Shown here: positions 1-5,589 of the stretch, piece by piece
Numbering within the stretch: the stretch's first letter is position 1
Layout: every line of letters starts with the position of its first letter
Assembly (NCBI GenBank): GCA_023128035.1
Contig: JAGMES010000134.1
Span: 1 to 11,542 of the forward strand
Reading direction: 5' to 3'
From: Halanaerobiales bacterium
Lineage (GTDB): Bacteria > Bacillota_F > Halanaerobiia > DY22613
DNA length: 11,542 nt
Translations under genes and position numbers: made by a program
The notes under the pieces: model-generated
Database searches by the model: none
What the model saw: only the letters and a program-made list of their open reading frames with translations
Told to the model about the DNA's origin: nothing

Positions 1-37
1 CTTCTGCTCTTTTTTGTTTTCTAGTGTTTCTTTTCAT
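1..37 (-). CDS. 5' end of an unidentified gene, cut by window edge
   Basis: Only the first twelve codons are visible, reading MKRNTRKQKRAE on the minus strand before the window ends. The start is supported by a GAGGGGG Shine-Dalgarno sequence at 49-43 with a 5-nt spacer, and by a promoter at 83-111 with a Fur-box-like operator over its -35 element. The very basic N-terminus is not enough to identify the product. If the operator is real, the gene is probably repressed by a Fur-family regulator in response to metal, but this rests on the upstream site and not on the coding sequence. Confidence 0.6.
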   Translation of the reverse strand, partial: MKRNTRKQKRAE

Positions 38-82
38 AATAACCCCCTCAATTGGCTATAAATCAATATAATATCTAATTAT

Positions 83-111
83 ATTATATCATATTTATTC
101 ATTTATGAGAA
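83..111 (-). promoter_or_regulatory. Sigma-70-type promoter of the left-edge gene
   Basis: On the minus strand the -35 is TTCTCA (111-106) and the -10 is a perfect TATAAT (88-83), with a 17-bp spacer. The predicted transcription start is near 76, leaving about 40 nt of leader before the ATG at 37. The -35 is weak (4 of 6 matches) and is covered by the Fur-like dyad, as expected for a repressible promoter. Confidence 0.5.
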
Positions 112-120
112 TTATTATCT
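106..120. promoter_or_regulatory. Fur/PerR-like 7-1-7 operator
   Basis: TGAGAATTATTATCT matches the Gram-positive Fur consensus TGATAAT-N-ATTATCA at 12 of 14 defined positions. It covers the -35 of the promoter reading left. The region is AT-rich, so chance matches are possible. The overlap with a well-spaced promoter is what raises it above background. A PerR or Zur site cannot be excluded. Confidence 0.4.
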
Positions 121-133
121 CGAAAAATTTTTA

Positions 134-169
134 CTCGTTAGAGCTGCATATATCTTCAGCTCTAACGAG
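134..169. repeat. 13-bp perfect stem-loop, left copy of a flanking repeat
   Basis: Positions 134-146 (CTCGTTAGAGCTG) and 157-169 (CAGCTCTAACGAG) form a perfect 13-bp stem with a 10-nt loop. The flanks are A/T-rich but lack a classic terminator T-run. The 18-bp sequence at 129-146 recurs in inverted orientation at 11510-11527. It could be a dispersed repeat, an element end or an atypical terminator. The sequence alone does not decide between these. Confidence 0.7.
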
Positions 170-486
170 CAAATTTATTTTATAGCTATATTAAGCTTAA
201 ATTTTTCATATTAAATTTCTGAAAATTTCCACAATATTTCTAGCAGTTTTTTTAAAAAAATACTTCTTTAGCTGCAATGCAACTAAAATTTCCCATTAGA
301 ACTCTTTAAAATTATCACCACCTATAATACAATTATTGATGTCAGATTAAACATATTTGTATACATTTGGTTAATTAAGTAATATCTTTATTGGTTATTT
401 TATCTCTACGAAAAAAGCAAAACAAAAAATAATGAATTAAATAATTTGAGTTTGTGGATTTTACTATAAATTTCGTAGTTTAAATA
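170..486. other. Intergenic, no gene supported
   Basis: No convincing gene, promoter or RNA is visible on either strand. On the minus strand, about 345-210 stays open apart from one TAA near 314. It could be a decayed coding fragment, but it has no start codon or ribosome binding site and matches no family I know. Confidence 0.4.
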
Positions 487-753
487 ATGTGCTTTTTAAC
501 ACATAACTTACTAAAAGCTTTTAGTGATGCTGCATATTATTTACCCTTATGCGTTAGTAATCTTTATCATTTTAAAAAGCGGTTGAAATGTTGTGCTCCT
601 CTCGTGCATTCCTTTTTTGCAAACTACAATGATTTTTATTTTGATATGGATAAAATTGATGTTGCGTCTATTGTCAATAAAATTAAACGATTAAATGAAT
701 CAGTTGGATGCTTTAACTATTCATACTCTAACAAAATGTCTAAACACAAATAA
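487..753 (+). CDS. Doubtful 88-aa ORF, possibly a truncated gene end
   Basis: This plus-strand frame encodes 88 aa rich in Phe, Tyr, Asn and Lys, with no domain I recognise. In favour: the stop codon (751-753) lies inside the loop of a terminator hairpin, as at a genuine gene end. Against: there is no Shine-Dalgarno sequence before the ATG, an in-frame stop lies two codons upstream, and no promoter is clear. It may be the surviving 3' part of a gene whose 5' end was lost. A transposase remnant is conceivable but not supported by any motif. Confidence 0.3.
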   Translation: MCFLTHNLLKAFSDAAYYLPLCVSNLYHFKKRLKCCAPLVHSFFANYNDFYFDMDKIDVASIVNKIKRLNESVGCFNYSYSNKMSKHK

Positions 754-768
754 TTTATGTGTTTTTTT
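742..768 (+). terminator. Rho-independent terminator, plus strand
   Basis: AAACACA (742-748) pairs with TGTGTTT (758-764) around a 9-nt loop, and a run of seven T ends at 768. The stop codon of the 88-aa ORF sits in the loop. The stem is short and AT-rich, so it is of moderate strength. Confidence 0.5.
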
Positions 769-1063
769 AATATTCTCAATAGATACATTTTTACCAATCA
801 AAGTATTATCTAACCACCCACAAGAATATATTTTGTCTGCTTCTTCAGCATTTCTTTTGTACTAAATTATACACTGTGACTTTGGTCTATTTTCTTCTCT
901 GATAGATAACTAAATGGTATATATATATTCATAAAAACATTCTTTATATTTAATCTATATAATGATTATCTTTCAATATCCCTATAACTCTTAAACTGTA
1001 TAGTTCAAGGTAGATACAAAACGTCACCCTCCCCATGACATATATGTTTTACTAGTTCTATGT
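769..1063. other. Intergenic with decayed minus-strand frames
   Basis: No intact gene is seen. On the minus strand, downstream of the MerR-like dyad at 990-1009, a 21-codon frame starts with ATG near 928 (MNIYIPFSYLSEKK and so on) and soon meets a stop. A second open stretch runs leftward from about 860 toward 745 in another frame. Together these could be a frameshifted small gene, but I recognise no family and see no good ribosome binding site. Confidence 0.3.
990..1009 (-). promoter_or_regulatory. MerR-family-like dyad
   Basis: On the minus strand CTTGAAC (1009-1003) and GTTTAAG (996-990) form an inverted repeat with one mismatch and a 6-bp spacer. MerR-family operators, for example the AdhR/NmlR type with CTT..AAG arms, look similar and usually sit in an over-long promoter spacer. 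No clear -35/-10 pair with 19-20 bp spacing is visible, and no intact gene follows, so this is a weak call. Confidence 0.2.
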
Positions 1064-2399
1064 TTAAGCTAGATTCATTTTTATGAGATAAACTCTATAT
1101 AAACCTTGCTTTTGATAATAATCATAATTATCTAATACTTCTAAGATTCCTTGAACAATATTCTGAGGATCAGCAGCATCAACCAATACTCCAAATTTTT
1201 CCTCCCCTTCTTTTAACACCTCTGAAGGACCACCATTCTTTGTAACAACTACTAGTAATCCACAAGCCATCGCTTCAATTGGTGCAAGTCCAAACGGTTC
1301 ATATAGAGCAGTCAATGAAAATACAGATTTTCTTCTGCCAAATTCTCTATAGCATGCTGCAAGTTGCTTCTGACTATTTAAGCTAAACATACTGACTTTA
1401 CCTTTTAAGTCATACTTATTGATTACATCCATAATACTATCTAGAATCTTCTTTTCTTCAACTTTTACATTGGAGTAATTTACAAATGGATTATCAATCC
1501 CTCTAAGAGTAATAACTAAATTTGCTCTTTTCTGTAATTCACTACTCTCAGCATAAGCTTTTACAAGCCCTATATGGTTCTTCTTATGATCTAATCTGCT
1601 TGCTGCGATTACTGCTAGAAGTTCTCTCCTATCCTTATCTAAATCTCTATCAAACACTTCTCTAACCTTGTTAATTACAATATCTTCTTCCACATTTTTA
1701 GAGGTAGTTGAAAATAATTCTGTATTTGCTCCTGGAGGAACAACCGTAAACTTATTGTCATCATTTGTATCCACAGCACCTTTATATGCTCTGTGGCCAT
1801 ACTGTTCCATTCTCTCTTGCAGTGTACTTACAAAGTTAACTGCTGAATTTGCCATACTTATTCTTTCAGCCATTATTCATTTAGTAAAATTATATCTTTG
1901 ATCCATCTCTTCAATGTTTAATAGACTTACGTTCAATTTATCCATTTTTTTGTGCACCCAGTGAATGACCTGTAAATGAGTATGGAATACCTGTTTTTTC
2001 TTGCAATATAGCCCCAGCTAATCCACCATCTCCATAATGAGTAGTAACAAAATCGGGCATTTCTCCCTCGCTTTTATAGAATGCAATAATATTTTCAACA
2101 TATTCATTAAGGTGTTCCCATAATAATTCTTTATTTAAAAAATTTTTTCCTCCAAAAGGAATTCTAATTATTCTTACGTTTTCTACACCCTCATAGTAAT
2201 CAATCTGATTTTCAAACCCAGGCCATTCATCATCAATTATTTGTCTTGTAATAATATCAATTTTATGACCTAACTTTGACATGGCAATTGCAACTTCTTT
2301 AACATATACAAGCTGATCGCCAAAATCAGGATGTTCGGTCCAGTACAAATCATTATTATCAAAATTACCCTGTGGATTTAAAAAAGCTATTCTTCTACC
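1064..2399 (-). pseudogene. sps: Sucrose-phosphate synthase (GT4), frameshifted and truncated
   Basis: The intact enzyme would make sucrose-6-phosphate from UDP-glucose and fructose-6-phosphate. The frame reads IAFLNPQGNF, then YWTEHPDFGDQLVYVKEV, TTHYGDGGLAG and FTGHSLGAQK, the N-terminal hallmarks of bacterial SPS. The C-terminal part carries SRLDHKKNH and the GT4 EX7E motif EPFGLAPIE. Three lesions are visible. A 7-A run on the coding strand (1951-1945) shifts the frame, and six A would restore GAQKMDKLNV. A TGA at 1879-1877 stands where relatives have a coding codon, one C-to-T change from CGA. The C-terminus stops about 60 residues early compared with the roughly 496-aa H. orenii enzyme as I remember it. 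The 5' end is fused by deletion to the pfkB remnant. Non-functional. Confidence 0.88.
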
Positions 2400-3048
2400 G
2401 TACCTTCTCCAAATAGATGAAATGCATCATCTTCTGATGGCTTGATAATATCTATTTTTGATAACAGATTTTTTATGTACTCTTTGCCATCATGATTTGG
2501 TTCCCAAAGAATTTCTCTGTAATTTGGATCAAAACAAACCAAACTACCTTCCTCTTTTGCTATTTCAATAAATTTTTCCACTGTGCTTCTTGAAGGATTA
2601 TATGAAATTGACCAGGATGAAAGATGTACAATCTTACTTTTCCTTATTAATGACTTATTGAGGTCATTGATTTCTATCTTTTTGTCGGGTCTCTATATGC
2701 AATAAATTTTGGTGTTGTCTTACTTTTATTAACAACAACCATTGAAGTATTACTATGTTCATCAAATTGTACACCTTCAGTATTCACACCGTTTTCCTTT
2801 AAAGTATCAACTAGAAATTCGCCAAAATCATCCTTACCAACTTTTGTAACAATCGCAGGATTTCCACCTAATTTTTTGATGTTCATAACTATATTGCCTG
2901 GTGAACCGCCAAAATACCTATTAAATTGTGAACAGTTTAAGGTATCACTATATTCTGTTGATATCATATCGATTAATATTTCACCAACAGCAGTTAAATC
3001 AATTTCTTTTATCTCAGAAAATTTAATCTGATCGTTAAATTGAAACAT
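2387..3048 (-). pseudogene. PfkB-family sugar kinase (fructokinase-like), broken
   Basis: PfkB carbohydrate kinases phosphorylate sugars such as fructose using ATP. The first 124 codons show the family start VGEILIDMIS, the substrate-loop signature GGSPGN (residues 47-52) and GKDDFG (71-76). A run of five A on the coding strand (2683-2679) has lost one base. With six, the protein continues through DPTKKIEINDL to LVCFDPNYRE and ends at FGEGTVEE. The usual C-terminal third, with the catalytic Asp of the GAGD anion-hole motif, is missing because a deletion joins this gene to the sps remnant near 2387-2399. The start at 3048 has a GAGGTG Shine-Dalgarno sequence 5 nt upstream. With sps it formed a sucrose operon. 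Fructokinase is likelier than ribokinase because of sps, but specificity is inferred. Confidence 0.87.
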
Positions 3049-3083
3049 ATCTTCACCTCAAAGATCATTATTTAAGAATGCGG

Positions 3084-3097
3084 GGAAACTGGTTTCC
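3084..3097. promoter_or_regulatory. LacI-family-like operator in the pfkB leader
   Basis: GGAAAC-TG-GTTTCC is a palindrome except for its central two bases. LacI-family sugar regulators (ScrR and CcpA types) bind AAAC..GTTT-like sites, usually with a central CG, and here the centre is TG, as if a CpG had mutated. It lies about 45-58 nt downstream of the predicted start, where a bound repressor would act as a roadblock. No regulator gene lies nearby. Confidence 0.35.
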
Positions 3098-3110
3098 TAA
3101 CTGAGCAAAT

Positions 3111-3144
3111 AAAAACTAAACTTTAGTACGAAAGTATAGTTTTT
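3111..3144. terminator. Strong hairpin at the 5' end of the sucrose transcript
   Basis: AAAAACTA (3111-3118) pairs with TAGTTTTT (3137-3144), and ACTTT (3120-3124) pairs with AAAGT (3131-3135) around a 6-nt loop. The A/T-rich outer stem gives a T-run on both strands, so it could terminate in either direction. It begins almost at the predicted pfkB transcription start, so it could instead be a 5' mRNA-stabilising stem or an attenuator. Confidence 0.45.
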
Positions 3145-3147
3145 ATA

Positions 3148-3176
3148 ATTATATTCAATATAAAATAGCTCATCAA
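3148..3176 (-). promoter_or_regulatory. Promoter of the decayed pfkB-sps operon
   Basis: The -35 TTGATG (3176-3171) and the perfect -10 TATAAT (3153-3148) are separated by 17 bp. Predicted start is near 3141, giving a leader of about 93 nt that contains the hairpin and the LacI-like operator before the ATG at 3048. The promoter looks intact although both downstream genes are broken. Confidence 0.6.
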
Positions 3177-3190
3177 CTATTGATATTTCA

Positions 3191-3226
3191 ATAAAAAACA
3201 CCTGATACGTCTAGAAATCAGGTGTT
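3191..3226 (-). terminator. Rho-independent terminator after the 118-aa gene
   Basis: AACACCTGAT (3197-3206) and ATCAGGTGTT (3217-3226) form a perfect 10-bp stem with a 10-nt loop. On the minus strand the stem is followed by a T-run ending near 3191. It sits just past the stop of the 118-aa gene and insulates the sucrose promoter. Confidence 0.85.
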
Positions 3227-3250
3227 ATCAAAGACCATGCTTATTATACC

Positions 3251-3607
3251 TTAATAAGACATCGCAGCACTTTCAATATGAAACTCATAACCTTTATCTT
3301 CCGTAATGTCAAAATCATAGTTGATGCCTCTAACTAATACCTCTATAAGCATTTCTACTTTTTTCATTATTTTATCAATATCATCTACTTTCCACGTTCC
3401 TTTGATGAAGTCCACAGATCCTTTTGTTCTATAAAAATAAAATGGATTTCCAATTATACTACCACTTTCTTGCTGTACTAATTTAATTTTTTTACCATTT
3501 GTAGTTCCTTCTATTTGATACTTGCCCATATTTCCATAAAAGGTTATGTATCCTCTAGTAATATTAACATTATCCTGAACATTGATATATTCTTCAGCAT
3601 ATATCAT
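3251..3607 (-). CDS. Hypothetical protein, 118 aa
   Basis: I do not recognise this protein. It has no signal peptide or membrane segment. The first two thirds alternate short polar and hydrophobic stretches (ITFYGNMGKYQIEGTTNGKKIKLVQQ), suggesting antiparallel beta strands, and residues near 72-94 look helical. The ATG at 3607 follows an AAAGGG element only 3 nt away, a close spacing, but there is no other ATG, GTG or TTG before the upstream in-frame stop. Support comes from a candidate promoter (3636-3664) upstream and a strong terminator (3191-3226) downstream, which together make it a monocistronic unit. It could be a short remnant of a larger beta-rich protein. Confidence 0.6.
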   Translation of the reverse strand: MIYAEEYINVQDNVNITRGYITFYGNMGKYQIEGTTNGKKIKLVQQESGSIIGNPFYFYRTKGSVDFIKGTWKVDDIDKIMKKVEMLIEVLVRGINYDFDITEDKGYEFHIESAAMSY

Positions 3608-3616
3608 AAGCCCTTT

Positions 3617-3628
3617 AAAAGCGCTTTT
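3617..3628. promoter_or_regulatory. cre/LacI-type palindrome AAAAGCGCTTTT
   Basis: This perfect 12-bp palindrome contains AAAGCGCTTT, the core of the catabolite-responsive element bound by CcpA and related LacI-family proteins. It lies between the -10 of the candidate promoter at 3636-3664 and the ribosome binding site of the 118-aa gene, near the transcription start. That position would repress transcription. The outer TG/CA of the full cre consensus is missing. Confidence 0.4.
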
Positions 3629-3635
3629 TTCGTGA

Positions 3636-3664
3636 ATTATGACTAATCAAAAAAAGCCAGTCAG
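3636..3664 (-). promoter_or_regulatory. Candidate promoter of the 118-aa gene
   Basis: The -35 CTGACT (3664-3659) and -10 CATAAT (3641-3636) have a 17-bp spacer. The -35 lies in the upstream terminator stem, so the two signals share sequence. The elements are moderate (4/6 and 5/6). Confidence 0.35.
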
Positions 3665-3685
3665 GGTAACTCATACCACCCTAAC
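3647..3685 (-). terminator. Rho-independent terminator after phnA and the jetD remnant
   Basis: Segments 3660-3669 and 3676-3685 form a 10-bp stem including three G-T pairs (GTTAGGGTGG with TTACCCTGAC on the minus strand), with a 6-nt loop. TGGC and a run of seven T follow. It lies 19 bp past the stop codon of the jetD-tail remnant, so it may be the original terminator of the older jetD copy. Confidence 0.75.
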
Positions 3686-3703
3686 TAGCATATTAACATT
3701 CTA

Positions 3704-3813
3704 TTAAATGATTGCTTCCTGCTCTAGCTTAATTCTTTCATCCAACATATAGTTTACGATTTCCTCAAACTCTTGATATCCTTCTTGACCTTTATTCACT
3801 AAATCTAGATAAG
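3704..3813 (-). pseudogene. jetD: Remnant of a second jetD 3' end, internally deleted
   Basis: This stretch duplicates two separate parts of the intact jetD. Positions 3704-3788 align with 4332-4416 (the last codons, giving GYQEFEEIVNYMLDE and an EQEAII terminus). Positions 3788-3813 are identical to 4701-4726 (YLDLVNKG). The 284 bp between those parts in jetD are missing. The first 67 aligned bases differ at about seven positions, so this is a diverged allele and not a fresh copy. It keeps a readable frame and the TAA stop but has no start. It begins 3 nt after the stop codon of phnA. The best reading is the scar of recombination with, or replacement of, an older Wadjet operon. Confidence 0.85.
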
Positions 3814-3816
3814 CAT

Positions 3817-4158
3817 TTATACCTTTTTAACAAATTCAGATTTTAATTTCATAGCTCCAAAACCATTAATTTTGCAATCAATATCATGATCTCCATCAAC
3901 CAAATGTATATTTTTTACTTTTGTACCTATTTTTATAACTAATGAACTTCCTTTTACTTTAAGGTCTTTAATTACTGTTACAGAATCACCATCGTTTAAG
4001 ACATTTCCATTTGCATCTTTGATAATCTTTTTATCTTCACTATTTTCGGTTTCTACTTCTAAAGTCCACTCATGACCACATTCTGGACAAACTAACTGAA
4101 TTCCATCTTCGTAAGTGTATTCTGAGTTACATTTTGGACAATTTGGCAAATCTAACAT
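3817..4158 (-). CDS. phnA: PhnA/YjdM-family zinc-ribbon protein
   Basis: The 113-aa product matches the PhnA (YjdM) family along its whole length. It starts [16 protein letters not shown], with a zinc ribbon of Cys7, Cys10, Cys24 and Cys27. The C-terminal SH3-like part has the family motifs [30 protein letters not shown] and [14 protein letters not shown]. Family members are about 110 aa, so the gene is complete. Despite its name the family is not phosphonoacetate hydrolase, and its function is unsettled. The ATG at 4158 is chosen because the family begins here and AATGGAGG lies 10 nt upstream. The frame stays open to 4302, but that extension has no family similarity. It has its own promoter (4269-4297) 174 bp past jetD, and a jetD remnant follows immediately. 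It is probably recombined cargo, not a Wadjet part. Confidence 0.92.
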   Translation of the reverse strand: MLDLPNCPKCNSEYTYEDGIQLVCPECGHEWTLEVETENSEDKKIIKDANGNVLNDGDSVTVIKDLKVKGSSLVIKIGTKVKNIHLVDGDHDIDCKINGFGAMKLKSEFVKKV

Positions 4159-4268
4159 AATTTCATTTCCTCCATTCGTTATTGCTAATTTTAATATATA
4201 AAAATTATTTTCAATTTCCTTTTTTAAAATTTCATAAAAATAGCAATTAGGAACTTTTATATATTTAT

Positions 4269-4297
4269 ATCCTATCATAGTCTTCTCATATTGACAA
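4269..4297 (-). promoter_or_regulatory. Candidate promoter of phnA
   Basis: The -35 TTGTCA (4297-4292, 5/6) and -10 TAGGAT (4274-4269, 4/6) are separated by 17 bp on the minus strand. Predicted start is near 4262, with a leader of about 100 nt. Readthrough from jetD is also possible because no terminator separates the two genes. Confidence 0.35.
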
Positions 4298-4331
4298 CTC
4301 ATCCACCAAACTATCCTTGATGATAAAGTCG

Positions 4332-5561
4332 TTAAATTATTGCCTCCTGCTCTAGCTTAATTCCTTCATCCAACATATATTTTATGACTTCCGCAAACTC
4401 TTGATATCCTTCTTGATCAATAAGTTTCTTTAATTGTTTACCATAACTATCTGTAAAAGAGTCACAAAAATTTCGATACTCTTCTAGAGTCGCTTGATCC
4501 ATATTAAGAGATTGTAATTTAGGAATTAGATCTTTAAGTTGCTTAAAGATTTTAAAACCTCCTAAATCTATATCTCCCCAATGATAAAATAAAACTTCCT
4601 GGTCATGGTTTTGGCAATAGTCATAGATTTTCTCCAAAAACAATCGTTTAATCGGACTGTAAAAGCCACCAAGATAGATCACTAGACTATCTTTATCAAC
4701 ACCTTTATTCACTAAATCTAGATAAGTGGCCTTATTTTCAACGGTTAAAACTCTTTTAATCACTAACTCCGTGAGAGTAAAGTTTTTGATCATCAAGCTA
4801 TTCATAGAAGACCCATAGATAAAATCAGTAAAATCGAGCTCTTTGTCGTTTAGATCTATCTTCAATGGCCCGATAAATAAAAGTTCCACAGATGATTTAA
4901 TGATCCCAATCTCTTCTAATACATCTTCCGTTCTAACTTCATCATCCTTTAGATAATAATCTCTCACAATTTTCACAAGTCGGCTACGTACATTTTTTTC
5001 AAATATCTTACTACCTCCAAGATATTTCCGACTAAAAATCCGCTCTAGCACCTCTTCTTCACCCTTCAATTCCAATCCATGAAAGGTATCTAATATTGCT
5101 TTTAAAAGCTCATCATCAGAAGGAATTGAGCGTGGCAACTTCTTATTAGCCTCAATCTCTAGTACGGAATCATCCAAAAATGAGATCATCCAGTGAATAC
5201 TTAATTCATCTCTGGCTTTTTTAAATTTACTTAAAGTTTCAGTAACAACCTCACTTTTTGCCTTCCGCTGGTTCAGGCTATAAGCTTTCTCCACCTCTGT
5301 AAGAACTAGCCATACTGACTTTAATATATTTCCCTGTTCGAATTTAACCCAGTCAAATTCAACCACACCTGCACGTTTGAGCTCCCCCACCGCCCCATGA
5401 ACTCTTTCTTTCTTCTCCACATCCTCTAACTCATACTGTGGAAACTCTTTCTTATTAAATTTAAGCAACACCCGTGTTTGAATCGAAGAATCGCCATAAT
5501 AATGCTTACTTCGCTCATACTTATCCAACAGTTTATCTAAAATCAGTTTTTTATAATTCAT
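4332..5561 (-). CDS. jetD: JetD, Toprim nuclease subunit of Wadjet
   Basis: JetD is the nuclease that cuts circular DNA after the JetABC motor has recognised it. The 409-aa protein has an N-terminal helical/winged-helix region (DUF3322-like, about 1-220) and a C-terminal Toprim domain (DUF2220-like). The Toprim acidic residues are visible: Glu275 in VENKATY, then Asp330 and Asp332 in HWGDIDLGG. The C-terminus [13 protein letters not shown] is typical of the family. The frame extends to a TTG at 5579, but the ATG at 5561 is preferred because AGGTG sits 7 nt upstream and the next residues, [12 protein letters not shown], resemble family starts. It follows jetC by 28 bp in one operon. Length and motifs indicate an intact enzyme. 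A diverged copy of its 3' end lies at 3704-3813. Confidence 0.93.
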   Translation of the reverse strand: MNYKKLILDKLLDKYERSKHYYGDSSIQTRVLLKFNKKEFPQYELEDVEKKERVHGAVGELKRAGVVEFDWVKFEQGNILKSVWLVLTEVEKAYSLNQRKAKSEVVTETLSKFKKARDELSIHWMISFLDDSVLEIEANKKLPRSIPSDDELLKAILDTFHGLELKGEEEVLERIFSRKYLGGSKIFEKNVRSRLVKIVRDYYLKDDEVRTEDVLEEIGIIKSSVELLFIGPLKIDLNDKELDFTDFIYGSSMNSLMIKNFTLTELVIKRVLTVENKATYLDLVNKGVDKDSLVIYLGGFYSPIKRLFLEKIYDYCQNHDQEVLFYHWGDIDLGGFKIFKQLKDLIPKLQSLNMDQATLEEYRNFCDSFTDSYGKQLKKLIDQEGYQEFAEVIKYMLDEGIKLEQEAII

Positions 5562-5589
5562 CAGATCACACCTACACAATCATTTTCGA

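Noticed and set aside
134..169. Integron attC site
   Set aside because: The arms contain GTTAGAG and CTCTAAC, which break the GTTRRRY/RYYYAAC consensus at the outer base, and there is no integrase or cassette array.
1668..1901. 77-aa plus-strand ORF
   Set aside because: It is the antisense shadow of the sps pseudogene, with no ribosome binding site or recognisable domain.
2387..2399. Deliberate PfkB-SPS fusion protein
   Set aside because: The pfkB frame stops at the junction and sps continues in another frame without its own start, so the join is a deletion scar and not a functional fusion.
4159..4302. 48-residue N-terminal extension of PhnA
   Set aside because: Family members begin at the ATG at 4158, which has a good GGAGG. 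The extension shows no family similarity and contains a likely promoter.
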